Assembly: GCF_030052815.1 (NCBI RefSeq)
Contig: NC_079498.1
Location: forward strand, 81,702,992-81,766,991
Length of the DNA: 64,000 nucleotides
Direction of reading: 5' to 3'
From: Hevea brasiliensis
Lineage: Eukaryota; Streptophyta; Magnoliopsida; Malpighiales; Euphorbiaceae
Shown one piece after another: positions 56,000 through 64,000 of the stretch. Positions within the stretch are counted from its first letter, which is position 1. Each line of letters opens with the position of its first letter. A program made the translations under genes and the position numbers. Under the pieces are notes generated by a model that worked only from the letters and a program-made list of their open reading frames with translations, was not told the origin of the DNA and did no database searches.

Positions 56000-56257
56000 T
56001 GTAGCATTACATTATAAACTTGATAATTGCTAATATTGGTATTTCATAAAAGAGTTGTCAAAACAATTGTATGTCCTCATGTATACAAAGATCCTATCTA
56101 TATATAATGTACTAAATAGCTAAAATAAGAAAATCTTATACAAAGGAACTAATCTAAGAAATTTACTTAAATTAAAGATCATGATTATAGGCAGAATATA
56201 TGTTTTGACCTGCACCATAATTATAGGCTAAATTACTAATTTACATCCCCCCTCAAA
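56000..56257 (-). repeat. Copia 3' LTR and polypurine tract
   Basis: On the - strand the tract TTTGAGGGGGGA (56257-56246) is followed by LTR TGTAAATTAG...GCTACA. The ends TGTA and TACA are inverted. A 246-bp length fits copia LTRs. Confidence 0.75.
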
Positions 56258-58250
56258 TCGATGCACATTGTCAACTAGCAATAATTTGCTAACTAAGTAA
56301 TCATGGCAGGTATGTGTCATTAATTTTCTGAAGAGATCAGCAACTTGATCTTGAGAAGAAACATTAAGAAGTTGGAGAGTCTAATCTTGGACAAGTTCAT
56401 GAATATAATGATAATCTACCATAATATGCTTACTATGTTCATGATGTACAAGATTCGTAGCTATTCTAATAGCACTTATATTAGCAGCATAGAGAGAAGT
56501 TGGTTGATCAAATGAAACTCTGAAATCCAAGAGTAGTCGACGAAGCCAAACTATTTCTGAACTGACAGATGACATGGCATGATATTCAACTTTAGTAGAT
56601 CACTTTCCAACTCTATCTTGTTTTTTGTATTTCCAAGAAATGGGGACTGAATCTAAGAAAACACACCAGTTGGTAGTTGATCGTCATGTGTCAAGGAAAC
56701 CTGCATAAACTGCATCTGTAAAAGCCATAAGCTATAATGAGGAATTCGAAGGAAAGAATAAGCCTTGCCTCATTATTCCTTTCAGGTAGCGGATGATATG
56801 ATGAATAAGGGTTAAATGCAATCTTCTAGGATCATATATAAATTGGCTTACCACTTGGACAACATATGAAATGTCAAGTCTAATAGTAGTAAGATAGATA
56901 AGACTACCAACAAATCTTTTATAGAGAGTAGGATCAAATATGGGTTCCCTATAATCTCTTGTTAATTTAAGATTGAGTTCCATAGGTGTAGAACTAGTTT
57001 GATCATTAGTGTGGCTAATTTGATCAAATTTGCTATATATTTATGTTGATTGACAAAAAGGCCAGCAAGGGAGTGAGAAACTTCCAAACCTAAAAAAATA
57101 AGTCACTTGTCCAAGATCTTTCATACGAAATGAGGATTGAAGAAATTGCTTGAATTTATGAATTCCCTCTCTATCACTTTCTATTATAAGCATATCGTCC
57201 ATATAAACCAATAGAACAATAATTCCTTTGGAAGAATGACAAGTGAATAATGAAAGATCATTAGAACTTTGCTGAAACTTGGCAATTTTAATAGTAGAAG
57301 AAAATTTCTCAAACCATGCACGAGGGGCTTGTCTAAGACCATAAATAGATTTTTGAAGTTTACATACCATATGTAGTTTTGAAAGAGAGTACCTAGGTGG
57401 AGGCTTTATATAAAGAGTTTCTTTCAAGTCCCCATGAAGAAACGCATTTTTAACATCCATTTGATGTAATGGCCATTGTTTTCTAGAAGCAATAGCAAAA
57501 AGAGTATGAATCATGGTCATTTTGGATACTGGAGAAAATGTCTCCTCATAATCAATTTCATACTCTTGTTTATACCCCTAAGCTAGCAACCTTGCTTTAT
57601 ATTTATCAAGTGAACCATCAGGCTTAAGTTTAACAGTATATATCCATTTACTACCAATCAATGAAGTATTCATTGGGACAGGAACTTAGTCCCAAGTATG
57701 ATTGGTTTCAAGAACCAAAAGTTCTTCTTCCATTGCACGTCTCCAACAAACGTGCTCTACTACTTGCTTATGGGTAGAAGCCATAGGAATAGATTCAAGG
57801 GTGCTAAAAGAAAAAGTGGAAGGACTATACCGCTCTGGAAAGTAAACATATTGATTTGGAGGATGGCTAAGGTTGGGATGAAGTGACCGTCATGGTGGTG
57901 GAGTTGATGGTGACTATATTGGTGAGGTTATAATGGATTTAGGAGTAATTAAAGGACCCTCGAAATTGTGATCAGGTTGAGGTATAATAGGTTGAGTCAT
58001 CGTTGAACCTAGATCAACTTCTAATGAAGAGGTTAGAGAATCATTAGGAAAAAAAGGTAAGAAAGAGGTAGACTCATCAGTGTTTGGGCAATAAAAAGCT
58101 TAAGATGAAGGAAAAAAGAATGAATTTTCAAAAAAAGTGACATGACTGGAGATGTGTATCTTTTTTGCATTAAAATCATAGCATACATATCCTTTATGTT
58201 TATCACTATAACCAAGAAATACACATTTGGTAGCCTTAGGGGATAATTTA
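56258..58250 (-). pseudogene. Copia integrase end, reverse transcriptase and RNase H
   Basis: The end of integrase is visible at 58250-58100 (KLSPKATKCVFLGYS, HKGYVCYDF). RT is open from 57520 to 57041 with QMDVKNAFLHGDL, KSIYGLRQAPRAW and an intact palm motif in LLVYMDDMLII. The N-terminal RT part is at 57700-57530 with stops. RNase H and connection lie at 56983-56381 (DPTLYKRFVGSLIYL, RTTNW-like block, HHEHSKHIMVDYHYIHE). Stops and frame breaks near 57040, 56730 and 56380 make it a pseudogene. I cannot assign the copia lineage with confidence. Confidence 0.85.
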
Positions 58251-58259
58251 GTACAATTT

Positions 58260-61134
58260 GTGAAATATAATTCATTTAAGTCATTTATTGAAATTATAAT
58301 TTATTTGAGGTTCTGCAAATTTTATAGAAAATCCGGCAGAGTGCTGGCTAAAAATGGAGAAAATAGTTCTTCGGAACCTGAGAAAAACACTTTCAAAATT
58401 CTCAATCAATCCCAAACTCCATATCATCAACAAAATCTCAATATTTTTCAACAACATTTCCATTTCTCAATCATTCATTTCATAGGATATTCATGTCCAA
58501 GTCATAAATAAATATACACTTTTTCATTCATAAACACAATTTCCATTATTTACATTAATACTCTAAATACATTACATAAGTCTTAATTACACATGAGAAA
58601 TTAAAAGTTAATTACAAAATACCAAAATAAAACCTAGTGTCCTACCAATGCACTAATGACGGTGAGGTGACACGGACACTATGCAGAGCTACAGATGATC
58701 TCACCCAATCTGTGGTTTACTAGGCTCTGTATCGGTCTCTCCAGAACCTACGTGTGGCAAAAGCAACGCGCTAAGCAATAATGCTTAGTGGTGCCAATAA
58801 TAGAATAAAAAAGAAATAACATAAAATAAATATGCAGTGCATGTTCTGATGTCTTATGCAAACAATTTTTCGATCATTATTAGTAATCTTATTTATTATG
58901 TACTTGTTATATTCATAATTTCATTAAATTTATCTACTTTCATTTTTGGTTGCCCAAGTAACCTATCTTTGAGCCATTGGGTGGATAAGCGGGTAGCGCC
59001 TTTGGGTATCAAGTACCTCGGCCGTCACACCATCGGTCACATTTGTATCTCTCGGTGTGCAGTGAGCGGCTAATGGTGTAATAAATATTAGGCACAAGGC
59101 CAAGTATCATCACAATGTCAGAATGGCTAAAAGCCATAAAATCACAGAATGGCATAATGCCATGTGCAGTACTGCTAACTGAACCCTATTGGCATGCCAA
59201 CCCATCCAAACCAATCTTGTTAGGTGTACTAGGGCATGTTATACTTTTAAAATTTTCAATTCTTGAAATTTAGGTTTAGGAGTTACTATACATTTCATTA
59301 GTCAACTAAAATGTTGACTTTTGCATAGACAATAGGTACATTGGTTCTAATACTCCTAACATACCACATTTTGCATTCTAAAGTTGTTGGTATTGGTTGC
59401 CAATACCATTTCTGAGCTTAGTGTTAGTTGTTCAAAATTTTAAGATTTCAAGCCTTGTGTTTACTGTTCCATTAGTCATTTTTACAGTGGGAATTTGGCA
59501 AAGTTATTAACATGAAAGTTGTTCCTTATTGTGTCTAGTTACATTTCTTGTTTTGAATCACTCCATTTGGAGTTTTGTAACTCAAGTTATGGCCTAAACA
59601 CCATAACTGACCGGATTGCAAACTTTTGGATCTTACGGGTGACCAAATCTCTGATGTTTTATGTAGTGATTGCAGGTCACTTTTTGAACATGTTATGGTG
59701 AAATTTTGGGTTATGTTTCTTCATGAAAGTTGTAGGTCTATATCTCAGATTTCTGCTGGTAAAATTTCAGGTCAATTGGACCTTTCTACACTAAGTTATG
59801 ACCAAATGAATAAATACTATTTATTTAGTCATTTTGCCTAGGCAGAATGCAAGTCACCCGGATTAGGGCAATTTTTATGTCAACTTGGTTTGGTTTTCTG
59901 CTTAGAGTTTCTTCACCAAAATTATGGCATTATGCATCTAGTTTTATGTACGATTAGCCTTGCACCAATTGAACCTATACAACTCCATTTATGGCTGCCC
60001 AAACCTGCTAGACTCCCACCCAGTCCTGCAAGCCACCAAGGGCAGCATGCCTAATCTCAACTCTAACATCCTTTCTCACTTCAATTCCTCCTCAAACACA
60101 TTCAAATGGTCACTAATTCACCATTACAAGGTTAACATACCATTACATGAGCAAACCCTAAAGTTGTTCAAGTCTCTAAGTTCTCAAAGTTTAATTTATG
60201 CATTAAACTTACAATTTCAACTTATATCATGTCCTTAAACATGAATTGAGTGAGAGAGAGAATATATTGGGCACTAACCTTGATTTAGCTAATTCCCAAA
60301 GCTTGAGAACTCCTCTTTTTCTCTTTCTTTTTGCTGCCCAAGACTTGCTCTAGGTGTAAGGATAAATATTTGTGAAGGGAAGCTAGGGTTTTAGGGTGAT
60401 TTGGGTGGTGAACTCAAGCTTAGTGAAGCTTTAATGGTGGAAGGGAGAAGGGAGAGCTTCGGATGGAAGAAGAAAGGAAAAAGAAATCTGATTTTTTTTT
60501 CCTTTCATTTCTGCCCATTTAACTCATTTAAGTGAGTTATAGCCATGTGTCACCATGTGATTGGGTGGAGGCACACTAATGACATCATGTGATGTCATAA
60601 TTTCCCATTTAATTCATTTTCTTTTTCTTTTCTTTTCTACTCAATTTCAATTTAATTTGTAGAAATATTTATTCATATTTTATGTCATAAATATTATTTA
60701 CTTAACTGGACAAGTCAGCTAAAAATCATCTCTGAAGACGAAATGACCAAAATGCCCTCCGTTTGGCTTATTGAGCCAAAATCGTCTGTACCGATTGAAA
60801 AATTTTTCTAAGCATTTTCTTGGCATTATAATGCAATAGAAACCTCAATGACCTTCTCTGGAGTCCCAAAAATTATTTTATGAATTTTTTCTCAGGTCTA
60901 GGGCTCCTAGTTGCGAGAGCCGTAACTTCCCACTAGGTTACCCATCGCTAGGGCACCGGCTCATTTAACTTGATTGTATTTTATTTCTAAAATTTTTCCT
61001 AAATTTTTCTTATTAATATTTGAAGTAATTATGGTTCCTCACTTTAGTTTAAATATTTTTCTGAATGTTCTAGCTGTCCGGACCAACAGTCGGAGCAGAT
61101 TGAATGTCTGAGTTGCTACAAGGAGGGTGTTACA
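58260..61134 (-). repeat. 3' LTR of element D, distal end missing
   Basis: On the - strand it starts TGTAACACCCTCC (61134) and is collinear with the B LTR. Shared features are the CTAAGCA / TGCTTAG hairpin (58771-58788) and the CCGGCAGAGTGCTGGC block (58332). It ends abruptly at about 58260 in the copia element. No gene is inside. Confidence 0.88.
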
Positions 61135-61152
61135 ACTCTTCCCCTCTAATTT
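61135..61152 (-). promoter_or_regulatory. Polypurine tract of element D
   Basis: AAATTAGAGGGGAAGAGT on the - strand, directly before the LTR start. Confidence 0.8.
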
Positions 61153-61907
61153 AAATTTCGTCCTTGAAATTTACCTGATGGAAATAGTTGAGGGAACTGT
61201 TGCCTCATCGTCTCTTCACTTTCCCAAGTTGCCTCTTCGGTGTTGTGGTGCCTCCAAAGCACTTTCACTAGTGGAATCTGTTTATTCCTCAACTCTTTCA
61301 CGTCCCAAGCTAGGATCCGTATGGGTTCTTCTTTATATGTCAAATCCAGTTGTACTTCAATTTCTTCCATGGAGATGACATGTGAAGGATCTGAGCGGTA
61401 TCTTCTTAGCATAGACACGTGGAACACATTGTGGATCTTGTCCAGCTCTGGTGGTAAAGCTAGCCTGTAGGCCACTGGACCCACATGTTCAATAACTTCA
61501 TATGGGCTAATGAACCTAGGGCTTAACTTACCTTTTCTTCCAAACCTTAGTACCTTCTTCAACGGTGACACCTTGAGGAACACTTTGTCGCCAACCGCAT
61601 ATTCTATTTCTTTTCCCTTCAGGTCGGCATAGGATTTCTGTCTGTCTGAGGCAACCTTCAGATTGGCTTTGATTAGTTTTACCTTCTCCTCAGTCTGTTT
61701 CACTAGGTCTGGGCCTACCAGTTTGTCTTCGCCTAATTTAGTCCAGCACACTGGAGTTCTACATTTCCTCCCATACAGTGCTTCATACGGGGCCATTTGG
61801 ATTCTAGCTTGGTAGATATTGTTGTATGCAAATTCTGCTAGTGGGAGGTATCTATCCCAACTTCCCTCAAGTTCAATGACACAACTCCTCAGCATATCCT
61901 CAAGGAC
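61146..61907 (-). CDS. Element D integrase C-terminus and chromodomain-like tail
   Basis: Open for about 250 codons on the - strand. It has VLEDMLRSCVIELEGSWDRY, AYNNIYQARIQMAPYEALYGR and GDKVFLKVSPLKKVLRFGRKGKLSPRFI, then ELDKIHNVFHVSMLRRY. The tail resembles a chromodomain (EPIRILAWDVKELRNKQIPLVKVLW, then EEATWE). The stop is just before the polypurine tract. It follows a 75-bp intron-like segment. In chromoviruses this tail targets heterochromatin. Confidence 0.87.
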   Translation of the reverse strand, partial: VLEDMLRSCVIELEGSWDRYLPLAEFAYNNIYQARIQMAPYEALYGRKCRTPVCWTKLGEDKLVGPDLVKQTEEKVKLIKANLKVASDRQKSYADLKGKEIEYAVGDKVFLKVSPLKKVLRFGRKGKLSPRFISPYEVIEHVGPVAYRLALPPELDKIHNVFHVSMLRRYRSDPSHVISMEEIEVQLDLTYKEEPIRILAWDVKELRNKQIPLVKVLWRHHNTEEATWESEETMRQQFPQLFPSGKFQGRNLN

Positions 61908-61982
61908 CTAACATATATTTCATGTTATTATTATCATTTCAGTTCAATATTTGTATTAGTTTAATTGGTTTCAATTGTTTAC
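61908..61982 (-). other. 75-bp intron-like insertion in element D integrase
   Basis: On the - strand GTAAACAATTG...ATATGTTAG sits between codon CAG (61985-61983) and codon GTC (61907-61905). It is AT-rich, has a CTAAT branch-like word near its middle, and contains an in-frame TGA after three codons. Leaving it out restores continuous integrase reading. Element A has no such insertion at this site. Confidence 0.65.
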
Positions 61983-62655
61983 CTGGATTACTCTTTCTGA
62001 TTGCCCATCCGTTTGAGGATGGAAAGCTATGCTGAAGTGGAGTTGTGTACCCAAGGATTCATGCAACTTCTTCCAAAATCTCGATGTAAACCTTAGGTCT
62101 CGATCAGATATGATGGAAAGTGAAATTCCATGCAGTCTAACTATCTCATTGATATAAAATTCTGCTAACTTCTCCAGTGAGTAGTCAGTCCTAACTATCA
62201 GAAAGTGTGCTGACTTCATCAATCTATCTACTATCACCCATACTACATTATGCTTCTTCTGGGTGAGAGGTAGACCACTTACAAAATTCATGGTGACTCG
62301 ATCCCATTTCCATTCAGGTGTGCGTATAGGTTGTAGCAAACCCGATGAAACTTGATGTTCTGCCTTAACTTGCTGACATGTCAAGCATTTAGTCACATAG
62401 TTAGCTATGTCCTTCTTCATACCAGGCCACCAATACTGAAGCTTCAGATCATGATACATTTTTATACTTCTTGAGTGCATAACATAAACACTGGTGTGTG
62501 CCTCTTTTAGAATACTGACTTTCAATTCCCCATCATCTGGTACACATACTCTTCCTTTGTAGTACAGACACCCATCTGCTTTCACCTCATAGTCAGTTGC
62601 TTTCCCTTCTGAGATTTTACTCACAGTAGTCATTAATTTCTCTTCTACCTTCTGC
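61983..62655 (-). pseudogene. Element D integrase, N-terminal and catalytic part
   Basis: Open from 62633 on the - strand. The zinc finger region is MHSRSIKMYHDLK...CLTCQQVKAEHQ. The first catalytic Asp is replaced: VTMNFVSGLP has AAT at 62288-62286. The second Asp is kept in IISDRDLRF, and the Glu in TDGQSERVIQ directly before the intron-like segment. Otherwise well preserved. Confidence 0.85.
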
Positions 62656-64000
62656 CCATCTAAAATCTGCTATAGCAGGTTTGGCCTCACTTGCAACTCA
62701 ACCAAAATAGCTCCTTCTCGAGCTAAGGATAGACGGGCATTCAATGATCTCAAAGCTGTGATGGATTTTCTGCTCAAAGCATCAGCAACTACATTTGCCT
62801 TCCCAGGATGGTAATCAATCACACAATCATAGTCCTTCAGGAACTCGGAACTCAATCCATTGCCTCTGTCTAAGGTTGAGCTCCTTCTAGGTTGGCAAGT
62901 ATTTCAGACTTTTGTGGTCTGTGTAAATGTAGCACTTTTCACCATACAAGTAATGTCTCCATATCTTCAGTGCGAAGATAATTGCTGCAAGCTCTATATC
63001 ATAGGTAGTGTAATTCTGTTCATGTGGCCTTAGCTGCTTGGAAGCATAGGCGACCACCTTCCCCTCTTACATCAATACACACCCTAACCCATTATGCGAG
63101 GCATCACTATAGACCACAAAGTCCTTTCTCGACACTGGCTGTGTTAACACTGGTGCCTTCAACTTCTCAAAACTAGTCTGACACTTGTCATTCCAGTCAA
63201 ATCTGACATTCTTGTGTAACAATTTGGTCATTGGAGCAGCTATTAAAGAAAATCCCTTCACAAATCTTCTGTAATACCCAGCTAGCCCCAAGAAACTTTT
63301 GACCTCAGTTGTATTTCTGGGAGACTTCCATTCCATCACTGCTTCTATTTTCTTAGGATCCACTCTAATCCCATTAGCTGACACTATGTGTCCAAGGAAT
63401 ACAATCTCATTCAACTAGAAGTCACACTTGGATAACTTAGCATACAACTTCTTTTCTCTCAGGGTTTGCAGAACAATCCTCACATGCTCATCATGTTCTT
63501 CCCTGTTCTTGGAATACACAAAAATATCATCAATAAAGACCACTACGAACCGATCTAGGTATGGATGGAAGATACGGTTCATAAGGTCCATGAATGCTGC
63601 TGGTGCATTTGTTAGGCCAAAGGGCATCATTAGAAACTCATAATGCCCATACCGAGTCCTGAATGCAGTCTTTGGCACATCTGCATCCTTCACCCTCAAC
63701 TGATGATACCCTGATCTGAGATCAATTTTGGAAAATACTCCTGCTCCCTTCAACTGATCAAACAGATAATCAATTCTAGGCAACAGATATTTGTTCTTCA
63801 CTGTCACTTTATTCAACTGCCGGTAATCGTTGCACAACCTCAAAGTCCCATCCTTCTTTTTCACAAACAGCACTGGAGCTCCCCATGGTGACACATTGGG
63901 GCGTATGAACCCCTTATCCAGCAACTCCTGTAACTGGATTTTTAGTTCCTTCAATTCTGTGGGTGCCATCCTATAAGAAGCAATAGAGATTGGTGCTGTA
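62656..64000 (-). pseudogene. Element D reverse transcriptase and RNase H
   Basis: RT is open from 63969 to 63415 with [37 protein letters not shown] and an intact palm motif FIDD. A TAG at 63417-63415, in place of a Trp codon, ends it. The connection domain and RNase H continue at 63414-63067 ([37 protein letters not shown]). A few codons are missing in the LKAPVL segment, and a stop occurs at 63067. The rest ([19 protein letters not shown]) runs to 62670. RT upstream of 63969 continues toward the window edge. Confidence 0.88.

Larger units (their letters stand above)
56000..58259 (-). mobile_element. Truncated Ty1/copia element
   Basis: The element retains a 246-bp 3' LTR (56000-56245), polypurine tract, RNase H, RT and the end of integrase on the - strand. 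Protease, gag and the 5' LTR are missing, cut at about 58259 where the LTR of element D begins. It inserted in the Athila-2 LTR. No target duplication can be tested because the far end is lost. Confidence 0.85.
58260..64000 (-). mobile_element. Element D: chromovirus of the B family, runs off the right end
   Basis: A - strand element with 3' LTR at 58260-61134, polypurine tract, and integrase, RNase H and RT to the window edge. The LTR matches B in inverse orientation but lacks the terminal ~121 bp (the part equal to 26028-26149). The 5' half of the element lies beyond 64000. It has fewer stops than A, so it may be younger. Confidence 0.9.

Noticed and set aside
56000..58259. Copia element as an insertion of element D origin
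   Set aside because: Its YMDD reverse transcriptase and its domain order (integrase before RT) are Ty1/copia, not Ty3/gypsy.
58690..58760. tRNA-like cloverleaf in the D LTR
   Set aside because: I could not find consistent A-box and B-box words or acceptor pairing.

Overview
This window is plant nuclear DNA, almost certainly from a repeat-rich heterochromatic part of a eudicot genome. I see no host gene, no rRNA or tRNA gene and no CRISPR array. Nearly every base belongs to a retrotransposon, and the elements are nested inside one another. I cannot name the species from sequence alone.

Layout, left to right. (1) Bases 1-10789 are an Athila-type Ty3/gypsy element on the + strand ('Athila-1'). 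Its left end lies outside the window. It has a decayed pol, a decayed Athila 3' ORF, a solo chromovirus LTR (6195-8973, TSD GAGCA) and a 3' LTR (9257-10789). (2) Athila-1 ends inside the reverse transcriptase of a second Athila element on the - strand ('Athila-2'). Its protease and gag run to 13010 and resume at 53151. (3) Between those points sits element A (13011-53150, - strand, TSD TGATC), a Tekay/Del-like chromovirus with 3.8-kb LTRs. (4) The right LTR of A is split by element B (22991-50604, + strand, TSD TTGTC), another chromovirus. Only its 5' LTR, gag and the last 129 bp of its 3' LTR survive. (5) Inside B is element C (27442-50475, + strand), a large Tat/Ogre-type element and the best-preserved one here. 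It has an extra ORF1, gag-protease with a G-patch, a predicted intron, RT, two RNase H domains, integrase, structured 3' repeats, a 61-bp minisatellite and a 5.9-kb LTR. (6) Right of 53151 are the N-terminal gag, primer site and 5' LTR of Athila-2. That LTR carries a 5'-truncated RTE-like LINE (about 54551-55385) and a truncated Ty1/copia element (56000-58259, - strand). (7) Bases 58260-64000 are element D, a - strand chromovirus of the same family as B, running off the right end.

The nesting gives a relative order of insertion: Athila-2 before A, A before B, B before C. Two target-site duplications, and a gag reading frame that lines up on both sides of A, support this reading.

The most unusual material is in element C. 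Its LTR carries two antisense genes with their own TATA-like boxes, one apparently with an intron. A cluster of hairpins capped by GNRA-type tetraloops follows its polyprotein stop. Its LTR also carries an array of about 60-bp units that fold into hairpins. Element D has a 75-bp GT-AG intron-like insertion exactly in frame in the integrase gene. Across the window, catalytic or metal-binding residues were repeatedly lost by single G-to-A or C-to-T changes, which is the signature of heavily methylated, silenced DNA.
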